Origin: an uncultured Bacteroidales bacterium
Lineage (GTDB): Bacteria; Bacteroidota; Bacteroidia; Bacteroidales; ML635J-15
DNA: 64,000 nucleotides
Direction: 5' to 3'
Assembly: GCA_937899245.1 (NCBI GenBank)
Contig: CALDKB010000017.1
Coordinates: forward strand, 1-64,000
The position numbers and the translations under genes were made by a program. Under the pieces are notes generated by a model. That model saw only the letters and a list, made by a program, of their open reading frames with translations. It did not search any database and was not told the origin of the DNA. Positions 54,149 through 63,261 of this stretch are shown one piece after another (position 1 is the stretch's first letter; each line of letters begins with the position of its first letter).

Positions 54149-55021
54149 ATGACGGTTATCGCCTTTATATTACTAGCATTACTTTTAGTGTCGTGCGGAC
54201 CAACAACAACCGACGACATCGACTCTTGCTATGCTAATATTGATGGGACAAAAATCCATTACAAATCGTGTGGCGACGGCGAGAAAACGATAGTCTTCGT
54301 CCATGGTTTTGGATGCAACATGAATGCATGGGATTATCAAGTAAAAGACCTAAGCAAAGACTACAAGCTAGTTTTCATTGACCTTCCAGGATACGGGAAA
54401 AGCGACAAACCAGAAACAGAATACAACCTTGACTTCTTTGCAAAAGCTGTCAAAACTGTTACAGACGACCTGAACATTGAAAAAGCGGTTTTTGTCGGAC
54501 ATAGTCTTGGAACACCCATTTGCCGCCAGGTATACTTCAACTATCCAGAAAAGGTTGCAGCTTTATGCGACGTTGACGGTGTTTATTGCTTCTATCCTAC
54601 CGACACTATTTTTACCGAAGCATACGAGGCCTCGCTTCATGATTTTACTAATCTTTTCAAAGGGGAAGACTACAAGCATAATATGATTCAATTTGTGAAG
54701 TCATTAAGCTATGTTACAACACCTAAGGAAGTTTGCGAATATGCCATGAACACGATGCCAGAAACACCACAGGACATTGCATATAGCACCATGAGCAATC
54801 TGATAAGCAGAAAATACTGGACTGGGCAACAAATTTCTATTCCAACTCTTATTTTCTGCACTCAGAATTCAGATCTTCCTCCAGATAATTACGAGAAAAT
54901 GGGAAGCCTATATTCCGACATGGAATACTTGGAATTTAACGACATTGGCCACTTCATCATGATGGAAAATCCAAATCTTTTCAATGGCAAACTGAAAGAA
55001 TGGATTGATAGTCTCCAATAA
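54149..55021 (+). CDS. Alpha/beta hydrolase lipoprotein
   Basis: The 290-residue protein has a short lipoprotein signal (MTVIAFILLALLLVSC; Cys16) and an alpha/beta-hydrolase fold. It has the oxyanion region 'VFVHGFGCNMNAWDYQ', the nucleophile elbow 'FVGHSLGTPICRQ' (Ser), and a late His in 'FNDIGHFIMMENP'. It should be an esterase or lipase-like enzyme facing the periplasm or the surface; the substrate is unknown. It begins eight bases after the YitT gene and ends 13 bases before the convergent GH97 gene. Confidence 0.85.
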   Translation: MTVIAFILLALLLVSCGPTTTDDIDSCYANIDGTKIHYKSCGDGEKTIVFVHGFGCNMNAWDYQVKDLSKDYKLVFIDLPGYGKSDKPETEYNLDFFAKAVKTVTDDLNIEKAVFVGHSLGTPICRQVYFNYPEKVAALCDVDGVYCFYPTDTIFTEAYEASLHDFTNLFKGEDYKHNMIQFVKSLSYVTTPKEVCEYAMNTMPETPQDIAYSTMSNLISRKYWTGQQISIPTLIFCTQNSDLPPDNYEKMGSLYSDMEYLEFNDIGHFIMMENPNLFNGKLKEWIDSLQ

Positions 55022-55034
55022 CTAATATGAAATT

Positions 55035-57044
55035 CTAATATTTTTTGAAAACAACAGCCACTCCACCACCAGCAGCCATTTTCACAGACAACGAATCTAC
55101 ACAAGATACCTTTTTTGTGGTAATCTTGTACGATGTCGGATTTGTCTTCCAGTCTGCATCATCGCCATCTGCATAAATCGTAGCTTCGTATTCCGTTTCC
55201 TCAACAAGAAAATCCAGAGGGATTGTCAAGCTTCTGGCATTCTCGTCTGTGGCGACACCGAGGAAAAATGTTTCTCCAGCACGACGTGCAACAGCAATAT
55301 AGTCGCCAATTTCACCATCGACAGCCGCCGACCAATCACAATCCGGATTAAAGTCGCGGAAAAACTGGAAAGCCGGATGACCCTCATAATTCTCTATCAA
55401 GTCAGATGCCATCTGCAATGGTGAATATAAAATTACCCAATTGGCGAGCTGCTTTGCCAGTGTAGTATTTACACGGCATTCCCTGCTGTCCTTTTGATTC
55501 CACTGCCTGCAATTAGGGTTATCCATAATACTATCGAAAAGAATGTCGAATGTTCCTGGCGTATAGTCCATAGGTCCTGCCAATAAGCGCGTAAATGGCA
55601 ATATCACATGATGTTCGGGCTTGTTACCATCGCTCCATGCGTTCCATTCCATTCCTCTGGCACCCTCACGCGTCATCATATTCGGATATGTACGACGTAT
55701 GCCAGTCTCCTTTATCGGTTCATGAACATCAAGCATCATGTGATATTTTGCAGCAGTTTCGACCACTTTCCTATAATGCCGTACAGAATATTGGCAATGA
55801 TGATTATAACCATTGGGAATTCCGCCTGCATAACCTGTCTTAACTGCCGTATACCCTTTTGACGCACACCAAGAATATGCAGAATCAAGTTGACGCTCGT
55901 AATTTGGGATATTACCACCAGTCTCATGATGGCAGATAACTTGTACACCTTTGCTTTGTGCGTATGACAAAACATCGTCGACATCAAAATCAGATGCGGC
56001 TTGGGTAAAGTCGAAACTCTGCTGTCCGCCCCAAGTCTCCCAACCTGCATTCCAACCCTCGAAAAGTACGGCTTGTATGTTGTTTTCTGAAGCAAAATCA
56101 ATATACTTTTTTGCATTCGATGTCGTAGCCCCATGACGTGAATCAACCGTCCACGAATTAATACCCAGATGCATCCCCCACCAGATTCCAACATATTTTA
56201 TCGGATGAATCCAATCTACATCAGAAAGTTTACAAGGCTCATTCAAGTTCAGAATCAACGACGAGTTTACAAGATCGACCGCCCTGTGCCCTATTTGAAC
56301 TATTCGCCATGGAGTAATAAATTTCGATGCGACAACAGCCTTACTTCCGTCGGGCAACGGAGCTAGTGTTGCCTTGTATGACAAACTATCCTGCTGATAC
56401 AATGCCATTTCAGGAAAATCAGTAAGTGCAGCCTCGTGAATACTGCCATACACTCCGTTTTCGGTCCTGAAAGTCATAGGTGTATTTGCATTGTCGATTT
56501 TCGACATTGGTATAGTCCTGTATTCCAGCTCATATGTATCCCATGCCGCATATATGGCCCATGCCATACCATCATCTGCAAAATGGAATGTTGTAAGTTC
56601 GTCTGTAATACGAATGGAATCAGCACGTTGTGGAATTTCATATTCATAACGGAAACCAAAGCCATCATCAAACACGCGCATTCTCAAGACCAAACTAATG
56701 CCATAAATATTTGCCATCGACACAGCAAGCTCGTTATGATTATCACGGATTATTTTGTTTTCGCCCCAAGGTTGCGTCCATGTGGAATCGACAGTCGACG
56801 TCAATAAAGAGGAAATCTCAAAACCACTGCTTAACACAAGAGAGTCCGCTGTGCAAAAGCCAATATTTTCAATCTTCATAAAGAGCGAATCGTCGACACA
56901 TATATCAATTTGCGGGCGACCTTCGGTATCAAGACTAAGATAAGACTTTATCCTTCCGTCTGGAGATTCAACCATATTATCGAAATCGCTACAACTACAA
57001 AATACAAAAGCAATTATTACAAAAACGGCGTATATCTTTTTCAT
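55035..57044 (-). CDS. Glycoside hydrolase family 97 lipoprotein (SusB-like, probably alpha-glucosidase)
   Basis: The start at 57044 gives 669 residues with a lipobox (FCSC, Cys18); the ATG at 57062 adds only six residues. The N-terminal beta-supersandwich (about 25-265) is followed by a TIM barrel ('KYVGIWWGMHLGINSWTVD', 'VLFEGWNAGWETWG', 'TAVKTGYAGGIPNGY', 'MMLDVHEPIKETGIRRTYPN', 'ARGMEWNAW', 'GPMDYTPG') and a C-terminal beta domain. 'KTGY' replaces the Asp nucleophile region of retaining members, and HE and MEW supply glutamates. This matches the inverting SusB-type group, so alpha-glucosidase activity is the best guess. No susC/susD pair is near. Confidence 0.9.
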   Translation of the reverse strand: MKKIYAVFVIIAFVFCSCSDFDNMVESPDGRIKSYLSLDTEGRPQIDICVDDSLFMKIENIGFCTADSLVLSSGFEISSLLTSTVDSTWTQPWGENKIIRDNHNELAVSMANIYGISLVLRMRVFDDGFGFRYEYEIPQRADSIRITDELTTFHFADDGMAWAIYAAWDTYELEYRTIPMSKIDNANTPMTFRTENGVYGSIHEAALTDFPEMALYQQDSLSYKATLAPLPDGSKAVVASKFITPWRIVQIGHRAVDLVNSSLILNLNEPCKLSDVDWIHPIKYVGIWWGMHLGINSWTVDSRHGATTSNAKKYIDFASENNIQAVLFEGWNAGWETWGGQQSFDFTQAASDFDVDDVLSYAQSKGVQVICHHETGGNIPNYERQLDSAYSWCASKGYTAVKTGYAGGIPNGYNHHCQYSVRHYRKVVETAAKYHMMLDVHEPIKETGIRRTYPNMMTREGARGMEWNAWSDGNKPEHHVILPFTRLLAGPMDYTPGTFDILFDSIMDNPNCRQWNQKDSRECRVNTTLAKQLANWVILYSPLQMASDLIENYEGHPAFQFFRDFNPDCDWSAAVDGEIGDYIAVARRAGETFFLGVATDENARSLTIPLDFLVEETEYEATIYADGDDADWKTNPTSYKITTKKVSCVDSLSVKMAAGGGVAVVFKKY

Positions 57045-57101
57045 ACAATATATTTCTTTCAAAAATAACTTTTAATTAAAGATAATCTCAACTTATAATA
57101 G

Positions 57102-57109
57102 TAAATTTG
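57102..57109 (+). promoter_or_regulatory. Putative -7 box for the chromate transporter pair
   Basis: TAAATTTG matches TAnnTTTG, 20 bases before the first start codon. Confidence 0.5.
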
Positions 57110-57128
57110 CCTCGCAAAAATAATAGTT

Positions 57129-57680
57129 ATGCCCAAACTATACCAACTTTTCTGGTCATTCTTCAAGATAGGCACTTTCACGATTGGAGGCGGTTTTGCA
57201 ATGATTCCGCTTATGGAAAGGGAAATTGTCGACAAGCATCATTGGCTAGAAAAGGAAGAGTTTATGGACATAATGTCGCTGGCACAAGCTTTACCAGGCG
57301 TTTTTGCAGTTAACATGGCGACGAATGTAGGTTTCCGCCTGCGTGGTATTAAAGGATCTGTTTTTTCCGTTGTCGGCAATGTTCTTGTTCCGATATTTAT
57401 CATCCTTGCACTAGCAATATTTTTCCGCCAATTCAGCGACAATCCTATTGTAGAAAGCGTTTTCAAAGGAATTCGCCCTGCAGTTGTAGCCCTCATCGCT
57501 GCTCCTGTGTTTAAGATGGCCAAGACTGCAAAAATTACATGGCGCAATTTCTGGATTCCTATTGTTGCCACTGCATTAATATGGTTTTTCGGTGTATCGC
57601 CAATAATCGTAATTCTAGTTGCCGGCCTTGGTGGCTTTATCTACGGCAAAATCAAAGGAAGAAAGGAGGCAAAGAAATGA
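57129..57680 (+). CDS. Chromate transporter, first half-size subunit
   Basis: The 183-residue membrane protein is one CHR domain: 'LFWSFFKIGTFTIGGGFAM', 'LAQALPGVFAVNMATNVGFR' and several helices. It ends in ATGA, overlapping the second half. Short-chain CHR proteins work as pairs, and the two halves face opposite ways in the membrane. The substrate may be chromate or another oxyanion; no regulator is adjacent. Confidence 0.9.
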   Translation: MPKLYQLFWSFFKIGTFTIGGGFAMIPLMEREIVDKHHWLEKEEFMDIMSLAQALPGVFAVNMATNVGFRLRGIKGSVFSVVGNVLVPIFIILALAIFFRQFSDNPIVESVFKGIRPAVVALIAAPVFKMAKTAKITWRNFWIPIVATALIWFFGVSPIIVILVAGLGGFIYGKIKGRKEAKK

Positions 57681-58267
57681 TTTTCTGGAAATTGTTCTAC
57701 ACCTTCCTAAAAATTGGAATCTTCACTTTTGGAGGCGGCTACGCAATGGTATCGCTTATACAGAACGATGTCGTTGTCGAAAATCAATGGATGACAGCAC
57801 AAGAATTTACAGACATTCTAGCCATCAGCCAGATGACACCAGGTCCAATCGGCATAAACACTGCCACATACGCAGGATATACGGCTGTCGTTAATGCAGG
57901 TTTTTCACCAGCAATGGGCATTCTCGGAGCATTTTTAGCATCGTTTTCGGTAATTATGCTACCATTTGTACTAATGCTCATCGTTACACGGTACCTTATG
58001 AAGCACAAGGGCAACAAAAACGTCGAGAACGTTTTCTCAATGCTTCGAATTACAGTTGTCGGACTTATTGCCGCTTCGGCACTATCGCTAAGTTCTGCTG
58101 AAAATTTCGGTTCCCCAAGCGATTCTTTATTCAGGTTTATTTTGAGTATTGCTATTTTTATTGGGGTCTTTATTGCATCTTACAAATTCAAGAAAAGTCC
58201 AATTTTGCTCATAATCATTTGTGGAGCAATAGGTTTTATTGCCTACGGATTACATGACATCATTTGA
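57677..58267 (+). CDS. Chromate transporter, second half-size subunit
   Basis: The 196-residue protein starts at 57677, in a four-base overlap with the first half; a longer frame from 57539 is rejected. It has the same CHR pattern: 'LFYTFLKIGIFTFGGGYAM' and 'ISQMTPGPIGINTATYAGY', plus about six helices. The PGPIGINTATY motif is characteristic of CHR. It is expected to form a heterodimer with the upstream subunit. Confidence 0.91.
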   Translation: MIFWKLFYTFLKIGIFTFGGGYAMVSLIQNDVVVENQWMTAQEFTDILAISQMTPGPIGINTATYAGYTAVVNAGFSPAMGILGAFLASFSVIMLPFVLMLIVTRYLMKHKGNKNVENVFSMLRITVVGLIAASALSLSSAENFGSPSDSLFRFILSIAIFIGVFIASYKFKKSPILLIIICGAIGFIAYGLHDII

Positions 58268-58339
58268 CAAATTTTGCTTTCGCAAAACCCCAGAAAATTG
58301 TAATTTCGCGCCATATTTTCAAACTAAAAACACAATCTT

Positions 58340-59752
58340 ATGAGCGGACTTTTTGGCGTTGTATCAAACCAGCCATGCATAACAGACCTCTTTTACGGTA
58401 CCGATTATCATTCACACATGGGCACAAAGCGTGCGGGTATCAGCACTGTTGAAGAAACAGGAAAATTCCACCGCAATATCCATAGCATCCAGAATTCGTA
58501 TTTCCGTACAAAGTTTACGGACGACCTGTACGAAATGCTTGGAAACTACGGTATCGGCGTCATCAGCGACACAGAATCACAACCTATTGTTGTAAATTCA
58601 CATCTTGGTCGTTTTGCAATTGTAACTGTATCAAAAATCACCAACCTTCCCGAGCTTGAAAAGAAATGTCTCGAAATGCACCAACAGTTTACCGAGATGA
58701 GCATGGGTACAACAAATCCAACCGAACTTGTTGCTCTGCTTATCACACAAGGTAAAGATTTTACAGACGGCATACAAAACGTATACAAGAATATTAAAGG
58801 CAGTTGCAGCATGCTGATACTTACTCCGGAAGGCGTAATTGCTGCTCGCGACTATTACGGGCGTACTCCTCTGGTTATTGGACGTAAAGGTTCTAGCTAT
58901 GCCATTGCATCCGAAAGTCACAGCTACATAAACCTCGACTACAACACCACACGTTTTATCGGTCCCGGAGAAATAATCAAAGTTACGCCTAATGGTCTTG
59001 AACAACTTTTGCCGCCGAACAACAAGATGCAAGTTTGCTCGTTCCTGTGGATATACTATGGTAATCCTTGTGTCGAATACGAAGGAATCAACACCGAAGA
59101 AGTCCGATACAAACTTGGCGAGGCAATGGGTCGCAACGATGACGTACAAGCCGACTTTGTATCTGCAATTCCTGACTCGGGAATTGGTATGGCTCTTGGG
59201 TATTCTCACGGCTCTGGAATTCCATACAAACGTGGTGTCACAAAATACACGCCTACATGGTCGCGCAGCTTTATGCCTGTAAACCAAGAATCAAGAAATC
59301 TGGTTGCAAAAATGAAGCTTATTCCTAACAGGGAAATCCTTAATGGCAAAGATGCTGTTTTCTGCGACGACTCAATAGTTAGAGGAACGCAACTTCGCGA
59401 CAATGTAAAAATGCTATACGACTGTGGAGCAAAACACGTTCATGTTCGTATCAGCTGTCCGCCATTGATCCACGGCTGCAATTTCTTGAACTTCTCGGCA
59501 TCAAAGACCGATATGGAACTTATTGCTCGCCGCTGCATCGAAGAACTTGAAGACGGTGAAATCAAAAACCTTGAATACTACAAGGACGAAACCACAAAGC
59601 AATACGCAAACATGGTGGAAAAAATTCGTAAGATGGTCGGAGTTGACACATTGAAATTTAATACTACCAAAGCCGTTTGCGACGCAATAGGACTTCCTCG
59701 CGAACAAATCTGCTTACATTGCTTCGACGGAGCTTCGTACGGAGACAAATAA
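58340..59752 (+). CDS. Amidophosphoribosyltransferase-like protein lacking the glutaminase cysteine
   Basis: The 470-residue protein has the fold of PurF, which makes phosphoribosylamine from PRPP and glutamine. The C-terminal PRPP-binding loop 'AVFCDDSIVRGTQLRD' and the Ntn-hydrolase domain ('GTKRAGISTVEE', 'RDYYGRTPLVIGRKG', 'YAIASESHSY') are clear. The protein begins Met-Ser-Gly-Leu-Phe-Gly where active PurF begins Met-Cys-Gly, so the nucleophile Cys1 is Ser here. Glutamine hydrolysis should therefore be lost or much reduced. It could use ammonia, serve as a regulatory paralogue, or have another PRPP-dependent role. A normal purF is not in the window. Confidence 0.88.
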   Translation: MSGLFGVVSNQPCITDLFYGTDYHSHMGTKRAGISTVEETGKFHRNIHSIQNSYFRTKFTDDLYEMLGNYGIGVISDTESQPIVVNSHLGRFAIVTVSKITNLPELEKKCLEMHQQFTEMSMGTTNPTELVALLITQGKDFTDGIQNVYKNIKGSCSMLILTPEGVIAARDYYGRTPLVIGRKGSSYAIASESHSYINLDYNTTRFIGPGEIIKVTPNGLEQLLPPNNKMQVCSFLWIYYGNPCVEYEGINTEEVRYKLGEAMGRNDDVQADFVSAIPDSGIGMALGYSHGSGIPYKRGVTKYTPTWSRSFMPVNQESRNLVAKMKLIPNREILNGKDAVFCDDSIVRGTQLRDNVKMLYDCGAKHVHVRISCPPLIHGCNFLNFSASKTDMELIARRCIEELEDGEIKNLEYYKDETTKQYANMVEKIRKMVGVDTLKFNTTKAVCDAIGLPREQICLHCFDGASYGDK

Positions 59753-59765
59753 AGACTAACAGTCA

Positions 59766-59806
59766 AACTGCCTGACGGACAAGCATCATATGCCCGTTAG
59801 GCAGTT
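59766..59806. terminator. Hairpin after the PurF-like gene
   Basis: AACTGCCTGACGG (59766-59778) pairs with CCGTTAGGCAGTT (59794-59806) over 13 positions with one G-T wobble. No T-run follows, so it is a likely but unproven terminator or mRNA end. Confidence 0.55.
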
Positions 59807-59832
59807 AGATTGCAAGCCACGATAGACATATT

Positions 59833-60285
59833 ATGCATCGCATTCTTTTTGTTTGCCTTGGCAATATCTGCCGCAGCCCAATGGCCGAGTTCGTTATGAA
59901 AAAAATGGTGGCAGACGCTGGTATTGCCGATCAATTTGAAATTGCTTCTGCGGCAACTTCCGACGAGGAATACGGAAATCCGGTTTACCCGCCAGCTCGT
60001 CGCAAACTTGCTGAACACGGTATTTCGTGCGAAAGCAAAACCTCACGACAAATTACCCGCTCCGACATTGAACATTACGACTACATAATAGCAATGGACG
60101 ACAAAAATATCCGCAGTCTTTCACGAATGTTCGGCAACGAAGCACTTGCAAAACTTTCGCTTCTCATGGACTACACCGACCATCCTCGCAATGTAGCCGA
60201 TCCGTGGTACACAGGCGATTTTGAAGCAACTTGGATTGATGTAAACGAAGGTTGCAGTGCTTTGCTGAAACTTTTATCTGAATAA
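59833..60285 (+). CDS. Low-molecular-weight protein tyrosine phosphatase
   Basis: The 150-residue cytoplasmic phosphatase has the active-site loop 'FVCLGNICRSPMAEFV' (Cys8, Arg14) and the general acid Asp in 'DPWYTGDFEATW'. Length and motifs are standard. Relatives act on phosphotyrosine of capsule or regulatory kinases; no tyrosine kinase is adjacent here. It overlaps the LysE gene by one base (TAATG). Confidence 0.95.
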   Translation: MHRILFVCLGNICRSPMAEFVMKKMVADAGIADQFEIASAATSDEEYGNPVYPPARRKLAEHGISCESKTSRQITRSDIEHYDYIIAMDDKNIRSLSRMFGNEALAKLSLLMDYTDHPRNVADPWYTGDFEATWIDVNEGCSALLKLLSE

Positions 60286-60896
60286 TGGCAAATTTCTTTC
60301 AAGGACTTTTAATGGGACTTGCGTATGTGGCTCCGATAGGTTTGCAAAACCTATTCGTGATTAACACTGCCATTTCCCAACCACGCAAACGTGCCATAAT
60401 CACCGCATTAATTGTCATTTTCTTTGACATTTCCTTGGCTTTAGCATGCTTTTTTGGTGTTGGAGCCATTATGGAACAGTCGGAATGGATTCGTCTTGCA
60501 GTTTTGCTTATTGGCAGTTTAATAGTTATATGGATTGGTATTTCGCTTATCCGCGATAAAAACGTAAAATTGGAAAGCAAGGACACAAATTTGCCAGTTT
60601 TCAAGGTTATTTCAACAGCATGCATCGTTACATGGTTCAACCCGCAAGCACTGATTGACGGCTCAATGATGTTAGGCGCATTTCGTGCGACACAGCCTGG
60701 CGTTGAAGGAATGAATTTCATTTGCGGTGTGGCAAGTGCATCGTTCTGCTGGTTTCTTGGAATAACATTATTTATCTCGCTTTTCAGCAACAAGATAAGC
60801 GAAAAGGTACTGCGAATAATAAATATCGTCTGCGGGTGCGTGATTGTTTTCTATGGATTGAAATTGGGCTATGAATTTGTAAAGTGCCTGATATAA
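60285..60896 (+). CDS. LysE/ArgO family amino-acid exporter
   Basis: The 203-residue membrane protein has about six helices and the family segments 'GLLMGLAYVAPIGLQNLFVI', 'IIFFDISLALACFFGVGA'-like helix 2, and 'TWFNPQALIDGSMMLGAF'. Family members export basic amino acids such as lysine or arginine. It is coupled to the phosphatase gene and ends eight bases before the convergent DUF2490 gene. Confidence 0.9.
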   Translation: MANFFQGLLMGLAYVAPIGLQNLFVINTAISQPRKRAIITALIVIFFDISLALACFFGVGAIMEQSEWIRLAVLLIGSLIVIWIGISLIRDKNVKLESKDTNLPVFKVISTACIVTWFNPQALIDGSMMLGAFRATQPGVEGMNFICGVASASFCWFLGITLFISLFSNKISEKVLRIINIVCGCVIVFYGLKLGYEFVKCLI

Positions 60897-60903
60897 GATT
60901 ACG

Positions 60904-61578
60904 TCATTTGAAGTTGTAAGCAATTCCAATATAAAATTCATTTGCACGATTCTTCACCTGAACCTCGTTGTCGGCACGAAGATAGAAATCAATAGAACTA
61001 TTCTGGTCGATTCTGTATGTTACACCAGTTATTGTACGCCAGCTGTCAACAAAACGCGCATCATATTTATATAGCCGCAAGAAAAATTCAGCCGATGCAA
61101 AAATGCTTATTGGCTTACTGAAAAATTTATATTCAAATTGCAACCGGTTCCTTATGTAATTCTTAGGATTAAACTTATTGTACGAATGTCGACTATCGAA
61201 GAAAGTCGACTGAAATTTCACCCTATAACTTATTTTAAAACTTCGGATTCGCTCCGTATAAGCCAGCACAGCATTTAGGCGATAACGATTTTCGAGAAAA
61301 TTTTCTTGATTTTTGAGAATATAGTCAAATTCTGCTCCGAGTTTTATCCTTTTTTTCCAAAATGAATAATCAATGCCTGCATCCGCCTTGACACGATTAA
61401 AACCTATGAAATTGTCACAGGACTTCACTTCCCCTTCAATTGAATAGCCTAGTCCATTGACAATCTTCCCAGAATATCCGGCTCCGACAATCATACCGAA
61501 ATCGGTAGTCTGCGCAAGCATAGGCAAACTGCAAAATATCAGAAATACAAGCAATATGAAACGGAAAAAACTACCCAC
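60904..61578 (-). CDS. DUF2490-like outer-membrane beta-barrel protein
   Basis: The 224-residue protein has a signal peptide ending 'LPMLAQ' and a beta-rich mature part. Typical strands are 'GYSIEGEVKSCDN', 'VKADAGIDYSFWKKRIKLG', 'YRLNAVLAYTERI', 'RNRLQFEYKF' and 'SSIDFYLRADNE', with a C-terminal 'YIGIAYNFK'. Alternating strands and the final aromatic-rich strand fit an outer-membrane barrel of DUF2490 type. The function is unknown. It is the last gene of the VTC operon, three bases after DUF4956. Confidence 0.8.
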   Translation of the reverse strand: MGSFFRFILLVFLIFCSLPMLAQTTDFGMIVGAGYSGKIVNGLGYSIEGEVKSCDNFIGFNRVKADAGIDYSFWKKRIKLGAEFDYILKNQENFLENRYRLNAVLAYTERIRSFKISYRVKFQSTFFDSRHSYNKFNPKNYIRNRLQFEYKFFSKPISIFASAEFFLRLYKYDARFVDSWRTITGVTYRIDQNSSIDFYLRADNEVQVKNRANEFYIGIAYNFK

Positions 61579-61581
61579 CGG

Positions 61582-62445
61582 TTATCCCATAAAATCCTTG
61601 TTCTTTACCATCGTGTCGATAGTATTATCATTGTCATCGAATGGCACATAATAAATCTTGACGTATGCTACATCACGCAGAAAATCAATATGACCAACTT
61701 CGACGCGTTGAATATCAAGACCTGTGCGTTCCTTTAAATCGGCAATAAGTTCCTCTTCTTTTCCATGCTTTACAAGATTTATTTTTTCATACAAAACAAT
61801 CTTAGTTGCAATCCGCTTCAAGTTTAGGATATAATCGAAAACAATAATTACGACAATAAATAAAATATTAATTACCAAAAGGTTAATCCAACCATGGCTC
61901 ATAGCCAGCCCATTGATTACCGAAATGCCAATCGTAACGAAGAGATATGTCATTTCGCGGATTTTAAGCGGTTCGGTGCGGTAGCGAATCATGCCGAAAA
62001 TCGCAAACAGGCCCATTGCAAAACCAATCCCAACATTTACATTATTTAAAAGAGCCATCAGCAAGAACACTGTGGTACTAAACAACATAAATGTAAAATA
62101 ATGGTCCTTGCGCCTTGTCCTTCTATAATATAGGAAATGAACGATAATCCAGCATACAATCAAGTTGAACAGGAACATAATTCCTAACGACAGCAAACTT
62201 TCCTTTTGTATTATCGGAAAGCCGAAAATATCATTTTCGGACATTATTTCGTTCAAATCGTCACCGCCAAACTCACGAGCAATATCAGCATCAAATTCCT
62301 TTGAATCGGGAATCGGAGTTAAATCAGTAGCAATCTCCTCATCAAATGCAAGCCCATCATTTTGTATTGTTGAATCTGCATCCTGAGCATAACAGCTAAA
62401 CGCAATAAAAAATATCGGGATTAACACAAAAAGTAATTTCTTCAT
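61582..62445 (-). CDS. DUF4956 membrane protein
   Basis: The 287-residue protein (an ATG at 62451 would add two) starts with a signal peptide MKKLLFVLIPIFFIAFSCYA and an acidic periplasmic stretch (about 20-75). Four to five membrane helices follow ('LGIMFLFNLIVCWIIVHFLY', 'FMLFSTTVFLLMALLNN', 'GFAMGLFAIFGMIRY', 'YLFVTIGISVINGLAM', 'LLVINILFIVVIIVFDYIL') and a cytoplasmic domain ('GLDIQRVEVGHIDFLRDVAY'). DUF4956 genes are regularly next to VTC-domain genes in bacteria. They are thought to make the membrane partner, an inference by analogy with yeast VTC. The start overlaps the VTC stop region. Confidence 0.9.
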   Translation of the reverse strand: MKKLLFVLIPIFFIAFSCYAQDADSTIQNDGLAFDEEIATDLTPIPDSKEFDADIAREFGGDDLNEIMSENDIFGFPIIQKESLLSLGIMFLFNLIVCWIIVHFLYYRRTRRKDHYFTFMLFSTTVFLLMALLNNVNVGIGFAMGLFAIFGMIRYRTEPLKIREMTYLFVTIGISVINGLAMSHGWINLLVINILFIVVIIVFDYILNLKRIATKIVLYEKINLVKHGKEEELIADLKERTGLDIQRVEVGHIDFLRDVAYVKIYYVPFDDNDNTIDTMVKNKDFMG

Positions 62446-62447
62446 AA

Positions 62448-63224
62448 TCAAATATTTATATTTGTATTACACAATTTTTCTATATATCTAATTTTCGTTC
62501 TAAAACGATTAACCTTCACATTTGAATTGGTAAGCACCGTACCCAAACAATACTTACTTATTCTCTTGCTTTTTATTCGCAAATCTAGCAAAACATCGCG
62601 AAAATAAGATTTACATAAGCCATCCTGCTTCAACTCAACAATTACGAGATTTGGTATGCAGGCTGATTTACCTGTAACCCTATTTATCAAATTGATATTC
62701 ATATCAATTGTCAATCGCTCGGTCTTTTCGTTATTTACCAAAGTAATACGGTCAAACATGTTTTCTAGCTGTGGCAAAAGGTTATTAGCATCATAGTTTA
62801 GATTTTCAGATACAAAATCGTGTATCTCCTGCGACTGAAGCATGTTGCCAAAATTATTCACAGACATTGGAATGCGTTTCTTCTTTGTTCGGCCTTTATT
62901 GTTCTTGTTTTTTATCTCACAAAAAGCAATTTGGCTGTCAACATATATCCTAGCACGAAGTTTCTGCCGATTTAGCTTCCGATTATGATGGGCGATATAC
63001 ATTTGCACGTCGGGAGTATCATAATACAAGGTATTATATTTTGCTATGCGCACTCCATCGTTGAATTGTACGAAGTATCGTTCGTGAATACGATCAAGGA
63101 TTTCGGTAAGCTGCTCTAGCGTAACCAAATACTTTGTATCAACGCGATTCATCAGTTTCACCTTGTCCATCTCGGCAAGAGAAATCGGCTTGAAGGTTTG
63201 CAATATGTCGACTATGTGATTCAA
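62448..63224 (-). CDS. VTC-domain protein, polyphosphate polymerase-like
   Basis: The 258-residue protein is a single VTC domain, related to the catalytic part of the yeast vacuolar polyphosphate polymerase Vtc4. The tunnel-lining basic and acidic residues are in place: Lys31 in 'MNRVDTKYLV', 'LYYDTPDVQMY', Arg86/Lys88/Arg90/Arg92 in 'LNRQKLRARIYV', Glu103/Lys105/Lys107 in 'FCEIKNKNNKGR', Arg170 in 'ERLTIDMN', and Glu197/Lys199 in 'VIVELKQDG'. It lacks membrane helices and an SPX sensor, so DUF4956 may supply the membrane part. Production of polyphosphate from ATP is predicted from the family and has not been shown here. Confidence 0.9.
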   Translation of the reverse strand: MNHIVDILQTFKPISLAEMDKVKLMNRVDTKYLVTLEQLTEILDRIHERYFVQFNDGVRIAKYNTLYYDTPDVQMYIAHHNRKLNRQKLRARIYVDSQIAFCEIKNKNNKGRTKKKRIPMSVNNFGNMLQSQEIHDFVSENLNYDANNLLPQLENMFDRITLVNNEKTERLTIDMNINLINRVTGKSACIPNLVIVELKQDGLCKSYFRDVLLDLRIKSKRISKYCLGTVLTNSNVKVNRFRTKIRYIEKLCNTNINI

Positions 63225-63261
63225 ATCAACATTTTAAATTAGAAACGTAGAACCTACTTCT

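Noticed and set aside
57129..58267. Split chromate transporter considered as a broken full-length gene
   Set aside because: Both halves have full CHR motifs, proper starts and a designed-looking ATGA overlap; two short-chain CHR genes in tandem are a known normal form.
58631..59287. Minus-strand frame of 218 codons
   Set aside because: It is antisense to the PurF-like gene, whose PRPP loop and fold motifs are unmistakable.
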